From Cyanobacteria bacterium UBA11153 (GTDB lineage: Bacteria > Cyanobacteriota > Cyanobacteriia > Cyanobacteriales > Coleofasciculaceae), in assembly GCA_003511885.1 (NCBI GenBank), contig DOIX01000076.1, forward strand, positions 1-5,010: a stretch of DNA of 5,010 bases, written 5' to 3'. Within the stretch, counting starts at the first letter, position 1; the number at the start of each line of letters is the position of its first letter. Made by a program: the position numbers and the translations under genes. This document shows positions 1 through 4,877 of the stretch, piece after piece. Under the pieces are notes generated by a model. That model saw nothing but the letters and a program-made list of their open reading frames with translations. It searched no databases and was not told the DNA's origin.

Positions 1-17
1 GTTGATTTAGATTAAAT

Positions 18-57
18 AACTGTCAACTGTCAACTGTCAACTGTCAACTGTCCACTG
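18..57. repeat. Heptanucleotide tandem repeat (AACTGTC)n
   Basis: Five perfect AACTGTC units run from 18 to 52, followed by a degenerate partial unit (CACTG) to 57. Short tandemly repeated repetitive sequences with 7-bp units are well known in filamentous cyanobacteria and usually lie between genes. This one lies about 50 bases past the stop codon of the VTT-domain gene and codes for nothing recognisable. The nearby GCACTAAAGTGC at 64-75 is a very small inverted repeat without a T-tract, so I do not call it a terminator. Confidence 0.9.
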
Positions 58-106
58 CTATATGCACTAAAGTGCTTACTACGAACCTGTTTTCCTGTTC
101 ACCAAT

Positions 107-880
107 TTATTCTTTAATAGTAACGCTTTCATCTAAAGCTTTTCTAGCAATTTTAGTCACATAAATAGTTACGGCAACCGTAGCGATAAAACCAATAATC
201 CTAATCGCCCATTGTACAACCGGATTACTAGGTTGAGAATCAGTACCAACCATCGCCAAACTACCCGCCAAAGATCCCAAATAAACATACATAACAGTAC
301 CAGGAATCATCCCAACTGAACCCAAAAAATAATCTTTCAGAGAAACTCCAGTTAAACCATAAGCATAATTTAAAAGATTAAAAGGAAAAACAGGAGAAAG
401 TCGAGTTAAAAGAACAATTTTAAATCCTTCCTTACCCACAGCATCATCAATCGCTTTAAACTTATCATTACCTGCAATTTTCCCAGCCACCCAACCCCTT
501 GCCAAATAACGCCCCACTAAAAAAGCCGCCGTCGCCCCCAGTGTCGCACCAATAAAGACATATACGGAACCCAAAATCACGCCAAAAACCACACCAGCGC
601 CCAAAGTAACAATCGATCCTGGCAAAAAAGCCACCGTTGCGATAATGTAAAGAGCAATAAACGCGATCGCACCAATTGCTCCCAAGCTTTGAATTGACAA
701 TAGGGCATTCCGTAACCATTCTTGAGGATTGAAACTTACACCATTGCTAGCTTCTTGTGCTAAAGCAGGGGCAACAGCAACAAGCAAAGCAGTGCCAAGC
801 GCTAAAAATATTAAGCCAGATAACTGATACAGCTTATTCAGGTTTCCACTTCGAGCATGTGGCTTCCTTGTCTCCCTCAT
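107..880 (-). CDS. TVP38/TMEM64 family (DedA-like, VTT domain) membrane protein
   Basis: A 257-residue polytopic inner-membrane protein of the VTT/SNARE-associated (DedA superfamily) type. Bacterial relatives are linked to lipid scrambling and membrane homeostasis; the substrate of this one cannot be inferred. The basic N-terminus (1-19) leads to a hydrophobic stretch (20-41) ending APALA-QEA, which looks like a cleavable signal or an extra anchor. The VTT core follows at about 80-205: AFLPG at 84-88, a glycine-rich helix 92-112, GRYLAR at 123-128, then the hallmark re-entrant motif from R160 (R-L-S-P, P-F-N-L-L-N-Y-A-Y-G) to about 175, and helices near 184-206 and 225-243. ATG at 880 is preferred over the TTG at 883 because AGGAGG (888-893) sits 7 bases before the ATG but only 4 before the TTG. 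Length fits the family. It appears monocistronic. Family call is firm, exact role unknown. Confidence 0.92.
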   Translation of the reverse strand: MRETRKPHARSGNLNKLYQLSGLIFLALGTALLVAVAPALAQEASNGVSFNPQEWLRNALLSIQSLGAIGAIAFIALYIIATVAFLPGSIVTLGAGVVFGVILGSVYVFIGATLGATAAFLVGRYLARGWVAGKIAGNDKFKAIDDAVGKEGFKIVLLTRLSPVFPFNLLNYAYGLTGVSLKDYFLGSVGMIPGTVMYVYLGSLAGSLAMVGTDSQPSNPVVQWAIRIIGFIATVAVTIYVTKIARKALDESVTIKE

Positions 881-887
881 CAATAAA

Positions 888-893
888 CCTCCT
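888..893 (-). promoter_or_regulatory. Strong Shine-Dalgarno site for the VTT gene
   Basis: The minus strand reads AGGAGG 7 bases before ATG 880. It is the strongest ribosome-binding site in the window and decides the start: the upstream TTG at 883 would be only 4 bases away. Confidence 0.8.
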
Positions 894-920
894 TCCCTTC
901 AACTTGAGAGCGATTTTCCT

Positions 921-936
921 ATAATAGACATCTATT
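921..936 (-). promoter_or_regulatory. Possible -10 element with an overlapping dyad
   Basis: On the minus strand TATTAT (926-921) lies about 40 bases before the VTT start and could be a -10 box. No convincing -35 hexamer is visible 16-18 bases further upstream. The element overlaps a perfect 6-bp inverted repeat, AATAGA-CA-TCTATT at 923-936, that could be an operator half-site pair. The plus strand also reads TATAAT here (920-925), but no plus-strand gene follows. Weak call from pattern only. Confidence 0.25.
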
Positions 937-948
937 TTAGGTTCTATC

Positions 949-966
949 TGCGATCGCGCGATCGCA
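949..966. repeat. Double HIP1 palindrome
   Basis: Two HIP1 octamers GCGATCGC (950-957 and 958-965) abut exactly. With the flanking T and A they form an 18-bp perfect palindrome. HIP1 is the highly iterated palindrome of many cyanobacterial genomes. Abutting copies are much less usual than single ones. It lies about 70 bases upstream of the VTT gene start. Confidence 0.85.
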
Positions 967-1041
967 AATGACTAGCAATCCCACTTGGCTGCCACTTCAC
1001 GATTACCATCGTCCCTTAATTTTCTGAAAATTAGCTGAGAA

Positions 1042-1152
1042 TCAGATAAGATATTCTATTTTTTCATTAATTACAATAATCTCTTCTCCTTCAGCCATTT
1101 TTAAGAATTGCCACCACCCATTTTCTACTTCACTAATCTGAATCTGTTTAAT
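1042..1152 (-). pseudogene. Decayed Phd/YefM-like antitoxin fragment
   Basis: Between a TAA (1155-1153) and a TGA (1044-1042) the minus strand encodes 36 residues beginning IKQIQISEVENGWWQFLKMA and continuing E-G-E-E-I-I-V-I-N-E. This resembles the N-terminal DNA-binding half of Phd/YefM antitoxins (pattern Q-I-S-E-x...L...A-x-G-E-E-I-I-I). The frame opens with ATT where an ATG would be expected, and the usual G-K-P-V-A segment and C-terminal toxin-binding tail are missing. I therefore read it as a degraded remnant, not a gene. A chance match is possible at this length. The rest of the gene-free stretch 881-1218 holds the double HIP1, one HIP1 at 1209 and a direct repeat CTAATCTG (1133-1140, 1159-1166). 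Confidence 0.4.
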
Positions 1153-1218
1153 TTATCGCTAATCTGGGTACAATGCTCACCCTAATTATTTACGGCGGGA
1201 AATTTTGTGCGATCGCAC

Positions 1219-1521
1219 TTACTGAGGAACTTTCACGAGATTTGCGATCGCTTCTCCCAAACGAATAATGAAGGTGTTAAAGTCAAGATTATTAATTGGT
1301 TCCGTTTCAATAACTAAGATTCCTTCTTTTCGATAAATCTTAGATTCTGGGAATGTTGATGAGTGGGCGGTTAGTGAGATTTGGCTATTTATTTCAGTAT
1401 TTTGCTGATTTAGGGCAGTAATTTTTTCAGCTACAGCCCGGAGAATGAATTCCTCAAATGAGATTCCTTGGTGGTTTGCCCATTTTTCGATTTCTTGATG
1501 AAGTTGAGTGGTAAGGTTCAT
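1219..1521 (-). CDS. Small antitoxin-like protein with possible ribbon-helix-helix N-terminus
   Basis: A 100-residue protein. Residues 1-38 (M-N-L-T-T-Q-L-H-Q-E-I-E-K-W-A...G-I-S-F-E-E-F-I-L-R-A-V-A-E-K-I) have the strand-helix-turn-helix pattern of ribbon-helix-helix/VapB-like DNA-binding domains. A polar linker follows at 39-60. Residues 62-100 start I-Y-R-K-E-G-I-L-V-I-E-T-E-P and contain L-D-F-N-T-F-I, which resembles the C-terminal segment of small cyanobacterial proteins usually found just before PIN-domain toxins. From memory those relatives end in a R-E-E-R-I-like tail; this one ends G-E-A-I-A-N-L-V-K-V-P-Q. ATG at 1521 is the natural start but lacks a Shine-Dalgarno match. No toxin gene follows on the minus strand, only the remnant at 1042-1152. 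The family assignment is inference; that this is a real short gene is fairly likely. Confidence 0.6.
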   Translation of the reverse strand: MNLTTQLHQEIEKWANHQGISFEEFILRAVAEKITALNQQNTEINSQISLTAHSSTFPESKIYRKEGILVIETEPINNLDFNTFIIRLGEAIANLVKVPQ

Positions 1522-1622
1522 AGAATTAGTTGTTAATTATGCCGTATATTCTAACCTCGGTGGTTCGACTTTTCCGGACTCAAGTTACATAGCCAGGAAA
1601 AATTGGGTAGGATAGTGCCTAG

Positions 1623-1645
1623 ATGTCCCTACGGATAATGTCCCT
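1623..1645 (+). repeat. Direct repeat ATGTCCCT x2 in the leader of the plus-strand locus
   Basis: ATGTCCCT occurs at 1623-1630 and again at 1638-1645, with a 15-base period, 25-47 bases before ATG 1670. It could be a regulator-binding pair or a chance repeat. No convincing promoter is visible in the shared upstream region 1522-1669: TAGGAT at 1608-1613 and GATAAT at 1634-1639 are -10-like but have no good -35. Confidence 0.3.
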
Positions 1646-1658
1646 GCGCAATTGAGCT

Positions 1659-1662
1659 GGAG
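1659..1662 (+). promoter_or_regulatory. Shine-Dalgarno GGAG that fixes the start at 1670
   Basis: GGAG lies 7 bases before ATG 1670. An in-frame TTG at 1652 has no such site and would add only six residues (start codon, S, W, S, F, S) without domain character, so 1670 is chosen. Confidence 0.6.
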
Positions 1663-1669
1663 TTTTTCC

Positions 1670-2164
1670 ATGGTTAGCGATCGCTTGGTCAAAATCGAGA
1701 AGAAACTGAAACTGCTTTACGAACAGCTAGATGCAGTGGAGAATGATGAACTGCTCAACCAAAATCCTCTTGCGCGTACTCAGTCTAGACAGCAGATTCG
1801 GGAACAGATACAGCCGCAGATTCAGAAGTATGAGGCGGAGTATATGGGAATTCTCCATCAGGAATCTGCATATCTGAAGTTTAATGAGACAGATGCTCAA
1901 GCTGCGATTGAGGTAGTCGCACAGGAAGTGACTCGGATTGAGAATAACTCTAGCGCATATCCTGATGAGTTACTTGAGCAAGTGCGGGAGATTCGGGCAA
2001 AATTGGAGGAACCTGGGACTCCCGCAGCACTTAAAATTAAACCTGTGATTTCTCTACTACCGCCTGGGATTGGTTTGGCGATTGAGGGGGAATTGGATAC
2101 AGAAAATTTTCTGCGGCGGAATTTCCCGACGTTTACGCGGTTGGTGAAGGGTGCAAAAAAGTAA
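1670..2164 (+). CDS. Helical N-terminal domain protein (frame-0 product of a possible frameshift gene)
   Basis: A 164-residue soluble protein with no signal or membrane segment. Residues 4-20 and 38-66 are charged, heptad-like helices (likely coiled coil). About 73-113 form a further acidic helical region. The compact C-terminal piece reads P-V-I-S-L-L-P-P-G-I-G (125-135), then E-L-D-T-E-N-F-L-R-R-N-F-P-T-F-T-R-L (141-158). From memory this layout resembles N-terminal adaptor segments of cyanobacterial TPR and STAND-like effector proteins, but I cannot name a family with certainty. The gene ends GCA AAA AAG TAA: the last codons are a -1 slippery heptamer directly before the stop. The next frame continues with an anchor and TPR repeats, so this ORF is either the short form of a frameshift gene or the 5' half of a broken one. 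A HIP1 octamer lies inside it at 1677-1684. Confidence 0.75.
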   Translation: MVSDRLVKIEKKLKLLYEQLDAVENDELLNQNPLARTQSRQQIREQIQPQIQKYEAEYMGILHQESAYLKFNETDAQAAIEVVAQEVTRIENNSSAYPDELLEQVREIRAKLEEPGTPAALKIKPVISLLPPGIGLAIEGELDTENFLRRNFPTFTRLVKGAKK

Positions 2165-2203
2165 CACCCTCCGATTCAGAAGTCGCTACTTTAGGTTGGA
2201 GGG
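2155..2203 (+). promoter_or_regulatory. Candidate programmed -1 ribosomal frameshift signal
   Basis: The heptamer A AAA AAG occupies 2155-2161 in the correct phase relative to frame 0 (GCA AAA AAG TAA). This is the same heptamer used by E. coli dnaX and several insertion sequences. The frame-0 stop is at 2162-2164. After a 5-base spacer, CCCTCC (2167-2172) pairs with GGAGGG (2198-2203). G-U and A-U pairs extend the stem to 2173-2176/2194-2197, and a small inner helix AAGT/ACTT (2180-2183/2188-2191) sits in the loop. Slippage would put GTA (2161-2163) next and continue to the stop at 3397-3399. AAGGG at 2147-2151 is Shine-Dalgarno-like but only 3 bases from the heptamer, closer than the roughly 10 bases of the dnaX enhancer. 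The alternative is an ordinary indel or sequencing error in the A6 run. Confidence 0.55.
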
Positions 2204-2241
2204 GGCGATTTTTAGCGGTTCTCAGGTTACACCGGAAAGCG

Positions 2242-3399
2242 GTGGTGGGCGGTACTGTGGGATTGTTGCTGCTCCTGACGGGGATACCGAGTGTCTATTT
2301 CCTAAAACCGGAGTGGTTGAGTCCAGTACTTCTGCAAATTAAACCATCACCTTCCCCAAATCCAACGGAAAACCCGGTACAGCGGACTGTAACAATTTTA
2401 GTAGCAGACTTTGAGGGACCGGAACCGCAGAATTATCGCGTTACCGAAACTCTTTTACAGGAGATTAGAGAGAAAACCGGGGAATATCAGGATGTACAGG
2501 TGGTATCTCTGGGTAAAGCGATTACGGAAAAGGAAGGAAAGGATGTTGCTCGTCAGGTGGGGAAGGAGAAACAAGCGGATATAGTGATTTGGGGCTGGTA
2601 TGGCAAAACGAAGGATAAAGTACCCCTTAGCGTCCACTTTGAACTATTGAATAAGCCGGATGTATTGCCAAAATTGGGATCGGAAGCAGATGGGAAACTA
2701 AGAACACTATCAGTAGCGACATTAGAAAGCTTTGAAATGCAGGTGAATTTAGCGCAGGAACTCAGTTATCTGTCGCTGGTGACGCTGGGTGTGTCGCGGT
2801 ATTCTGCAAAAGATTGGGATGGTGCTATTATCCGCTTGAGTGCTGCACTAAAATCGGTGGAATCGGAGAATGTCCCCAAGGCGTTAGATCCGGCTGCGGT
2901 TTACTTTTATAGAGCCAATGCTTACTACTACACAGGCGAGAATGACCAGGCGATTGATGATTTCAATCAAGCCCTCAAACTCGAACCTAACAATGCCCGA
3001 ACTTACAACAATCGGGGAGTTGCTTACAGGGAGAAGGGAGAGAAAGATCGGGCGATCGCTGACTTTAATCTTGCTCTCAAACTCAATCCTAACTCTGCCT
3101 TAGTTTACAACAATCGGGGACGTGCTTACTTAAACAAAGGTGAGAAAGACCGAGCTACCGCTGACTTCAATCAGGCCATCAAACTCAATCCTAACTTAGC
3201 CCAAGCTTACAACTATCGGGGACTTGTTTACTACAGTAAAGGTGAGTTCGACCGAGCTATCGCTGACTTCAATCAAGCTCTCAAACTGCATCCTGGCTAT
3301 ACCGAAGCTTACTACTTTCGGGAACTTGCTAAAATCGCTAAGGAAGAGAAAGATCGGGAGGTGGGCACTATTGATTCGCACTACCCAACCGTTAAATAA
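2242..3399 (+). CDS. Membrane-anchored TPR protein (-1 frame part; probably reached by frameshift from 1670)
   Basis: From GTG 2242 this frame encodes 385 residues. A transmembrane helix lies at 2-21, and a Pro/Ser-rich linker at 34-46. An alpha/beta domain at 48-140 (T-V-T-I-L-V-A-D-F-E-G-P, later Q-A-D-I-V-I-W-G-W-Y-G-K) resembles FlgO/CsgG- or TolB-N-like modules, a low-certainty call. A degenerate TPR-like helix pair is at 175-207, four TPRs at 218-353 and a partial fifth at 354-375. TPRs bind protein partners. GTG 2242 has only a weak ribosome site. It would also drop the basic residues R, H, R, K encoded just upstream at 2224-2238, which by the positive-inside rule suit a cytoplasmic segment before the helix. 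The frame is open back to 2086 but has no ATG, GTG or TTG before 2242. The likeliest full product is 576 residues (1670-2161 joined to 2161-3399), N-terminus inside and TPRs in the periplasm. Confidence 0.8.
   Translation: MVGGTVGLLLLLTGIPSVYFLKPEWLSPVLLQIKPSPSPNPTENPVQRTVTILVADFEGPEPQNYRVTETLLQEIREKTGEYQDVQVVSLGKAITEKEGKDVARQVGKEKQADIVIWGWYGKTKDKVPLSVHFELLNKPDVLPKLGSEADGKLRTLSVATLESFEMQVNLAQELSYLSLVTLGVSRYSAKDWDGAIIRLSAALKSVESENVPKALDPAAVYFYRANAYYYTGENDQAIDDFNQALKLEPNNARTYNNRGVAYREKGEKDRAIADFNLALKLNPNSALVYNNRGRAYLNKGEKDRATADFNQAIKLNPNLAQAYNYRGLVYYSKGEFDRAIADFNQALKLHPGYTEAYYFRELAKIAKEEKDREVGTIDSHYPTVK
2893..3366 (+). repeat. TPR-coding tandem repeat, 102-base period
   Basis: Four 34-codon units at 2893-2994, 2995-3096, 3097-3198 and 3199-3300, then a partial unit to 3366. 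The units share long near-identical DNA stretches, for example ACAACAATCGGGGA in units 2 and 3 and GACTTCAATCA in units 3 and 4. This points to expansion or homogenisation within the gene as well as protein-level constraint. Consensus residues are A-Y-x-N-R-G-x-A-Y, G-E-x-D-R-A-I-A-D-F-N-x-A-L-K-L-x-P. Confidence 0.85.
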
Positions 3400-3591
3400 T
3401 TCCTGAACTGTTACAATGGAAATGACAACATCCGCATTTGCCAATTTAACTTTAACCTTCTTCTGTAAAATTGCCAGCGCTCTCTCGCGGGTTTCAGTCC
3501 ATGCTACGCAATCAGTTAACTCTGGGACTGATGCCATAAAATGACCTGCTTCAGCTTTCTCCAGGAGAACATTAAGAGATATCTTATTCAA
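3400..3591 (-). pseudogene. HicB-like antitoxin, 3'-truncated
   Basis: From TTG 3591 the minus strand encodes 64 residues starting M-N-K-I-S-L-N-V-L-L-E-K-A. The body G-H-F-M-A-S-V-P-E-L-T-D-C-V-A (16-30), then T-E-T-R-E-R-A-L-A-I-L (32-42), matches the HicB/UPF0150 fold pattern (E-K-A-E-D-G-x-Y...A-x-V-P-E-L-P-x-C-V...T-x-E-E-A-L). After about residue 62 the frame runs on antisense through the 3' end of the TPR gene to a stop at 3196. Those 67 extra residues have no family character and mirror the TPR coding frame. The native C-terminus therefore seems lost by rearrangement at the junction near 3400. The TTG start has no ribosome site, and the frame is open a little upstream, so an original ATG may be lost. 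No HicA-like toxin is adjacent. It may be a dead gene or an expressed fragment. Confidence 0.55.
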
Positions 3592-3710
3592 ATTAAGCGA
3601 TCGCCATTTTCTAGGGGTGGGATAGATAAAGATTCTTGATGGAATGGAGTTTTAACCATAGATTGCTATTTTAGTACAACTTGTTAATATCTCTAGATTA
3701 ATCAAGCCAA

Positions 3711-3749
3711 ATTGCGATCGCCTTCGGCAGCAGGGAAGCCGATCGCAAT
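3711..3749. repeat. HIP1-bearing hairpin repeat
   Basis: ATTGCGATCG (3711-3720) is the exact reverse complement of CGATCGCAAT (3740-3749). After one mismatch the helix continues with CTTC (3722-3725) against GAAG (3735-3738), loop 3726-3734. This resembles the HIP1-flanked palindromic repeats scattered between cyanobacterial genes. It lies about 70 bases past the RNA-ligase stop. No T-tract follows on either strand, so a terminator role is unproven. Confidence 0.7.
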
Positions 3750-3788
3750 ATTTGATATGATACCGCGAGTCAATACCCAGTTTGTAGT

Positions 3789-3804
3789 GGGCGATTCATC
3801 GCCC
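3789..3804. repeat. Small hairpin after the RNA ligase gene
   Basis: GGGCGA (3789-3794) pairs with TCGCCC (3799-3804) around a TTCA loop, starting 14 bases past the ligase stop codon in the direction of transcription. Its position would suit a transcript 3' end, but the minus strand continues ACTACAAACT rather than with a T-run, so it is not a canonical intrinsic terminator. GGGCGATTCATCGCCC-type units recur as dispersed repeats in cyanobacteria (from memory). The rest of the gene-free stretch 3592-3818 shows only this, the 3711-3749 hairpin and a HIP1 at 3597. Confidence 0.5.
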
Positions 3805-3818
3805 TGAGTCTATCTCGA

Positions 3819-4811
3819 TTAATGGAGTTCAGTACCATCTTTGCGGAGTAAATAGCGATCGCTAATTAACTTCATCACTACTCTACCAATTTCTGGAGTC
3901 GTCCGCTCAATCAGTGGTTGCACCACCACGCCTTCCATCATACACTCCGGGCTAATTACGCTATTCGCATTGTTAAACTGAGATACAGCCTCCCAGCTAT
4001 AAGCACCTTGATATAGGATAGGCACTTTCGGTAAATTGAACTCTTCACAAAAGTTCACGAATTCACCATAATCCAGAAATCTACCATTACTCTTGACGGC
4101 AAAAATAGCAATTCCAATTTTACCATTTTTCAGCCCATATTTAATGTCCTGTACGCCATAGATTTCGCCAAATATTTGCGTATTTGGTGGCAGTTTAGCC
4201 AAAGCGGGATTCTCATGATATGCCCTCACATAAACCAAACCTTTATTGGTTTCATTATCCTTCCAGAAATAATTGTGACTGCCCAGTTTTTTTGTACCAT
4301 CTCCATCTACCAAAACAGTCCAACAAGTGCCATGTAACTTCTCAGTTACTACCACTTCCTCCCCGTCTTGCAAAATATCTTTATATCGCTTCAGATTTTC
4401 CGGACTAGGAAACTTATACTGTCCAATGTGGGATTCCATATCCCCATTCATCCCTATAGGTATCGGATATTCATACTTAGTTACCCCAAAATATGAGCTA
4501 TAATCCTCTCCAGGCTTACCAGTAAAATTATCCTCCACAGGAATAAGCAATCCCTCAGAAAAAATACCTCGCAGTCTAGCAGCTCGCAATTTCTTAGAAT
4601 AGTAAGGACGAATCCCGAATTTATCCAAATAATCTTCAGGAATCACGCTATCAATGGGAAAATAAAAAGCCAAATTTCCCACTTGAAAACTCCCCTTAGC
4701 CACGATAACTTGATAAGCCATTCCGACAAAAGTGGCAATATCCAATCTATCAGCATTCGGATGAGGAATAATCCTGTTAATTTCGACAACTTCTACTTTA
4801 AATATGCTCAT
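3819..4811 (-). CDS. RNA ligase, Rnl5/DRB0094 family
   Basis: A 330-residue ATP-dependent nucleotidyltransferase. N-terminal residues 1-60 (M-S-I-F-K-V-E-V-V, then H-P-N-A-D-R-L at 17-23) form the OB-like module that precedes the catalytic domain in Deinococcus DraRnl and Naegleria NgrRnl. Catalytic motifs follow: motif I E-K-L-H-G with the lysine to be adenylylated, K158; motif III F-G-E-I-Y-G (204-209, E206); motif IIIa I-A-I-F-A-V-K (234-240); motif IV M-E-G-V-V-V-Q-P (292-299, E293); motif V V-M-K-L-I-S with K314. Family members seal 3'-OH/5'-PO4 nicks in duplexes with an RNA 3'-OH strand, suggesting RNA repair. All key residues are present, so it should be active; V312 occupies the first lysine position of the usual K-x-K of motif V. 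ATG 4811 is chosen because it starts the conserved OB module. The frame stays open to a TTG at 4934, but that adds 41 repeat-encoded residues (R-E-T repeats). No ribosome site is visible and no repair partner is adjacent. Confidence 0.9.
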   Translation of the reverse strand: MSIFKVEVVEINRIIPHPNADRLDIATFVGMAYQVIVAKGSFQVGNLAFYFPIDSVIPEDYLDKFGIRPYYSKKLRAARLRGIFSEGLLIPVEDNFTGKPGEDYSSYFGVTKYEYPIPIGMNGDMESHIGQYKFPSPENLKRYKDILQDGEEVVVTEKLHGTCWTVLVDGDGTKKLGSHNYFWKDNETNKGLVYVRAYHENPALAKLPPNTQIFGEIYGVQDIKYGLKNGKIGIAIFAVKSNGRFLDYGEFVNFCEEFNLPKVPILYQGAYSWEAVSQFNNANSVISPECMMEGVVVQPLIERTTPEIGRVVMKLISDRYLLRKDGTELH

Positions 4812-4877
4812 TAGTGATAAATGGGAGTAGCACAGCGGATGCTCGGGTAGGGAGTAGGGGTAGGAAAAAATTCCTTT

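Noticed and set aside
18..57. CRISPR array
   Set aside because: The units are seven bases with no spacers. No 25-40 base repeat with unique spacers occurs in the window.
64..75. Terminator for the VTT gene (GCACTAAAGTGC)
   Set aside because: The stem is only four or five pairs and no T-run follows in the direction of transcription.
468..719. An 83-codon minus-strand frame
   Set aside because: It lies wholly inside the VTT gene in another frame, and its Cys/Trp/Phe-rich product is a typical out-of-frame shadow.
2198..2202. GGAGG as a ribosome site for an independent downstream gene
   Set aside because: No ATG, GTG or TTG in the TPR frame lies within usable distance (next is 2242), and the motif is sequestered in the predicted stem.
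2151..2342. A 63-codon plus-strand frame beginning at GTG 2151
   Set aside because: It overlaps the frameshift region in the third frame, its product shows no domain, and it runs through the membrane-helix coding sequence out of frame.
2455..2637. A 60-codon minus-strand frame
   Set aside because: It is antisense inside the TPR protein's alpha/beta domain, with no ribosome site and no recognisable product.
2918..3406. Short plus-strand frames at 2918-3103 and 3224-3406
   Set aside because: They are second-frame echoes of the TPR repeats; their similarity to each other comes only from the underlying 102-base DNA repeat.
4220..4408. A 62-codon plus-strand frame
   Set aside because: It is antisense to the catalytic core of the RNA ligase and has no coding character.
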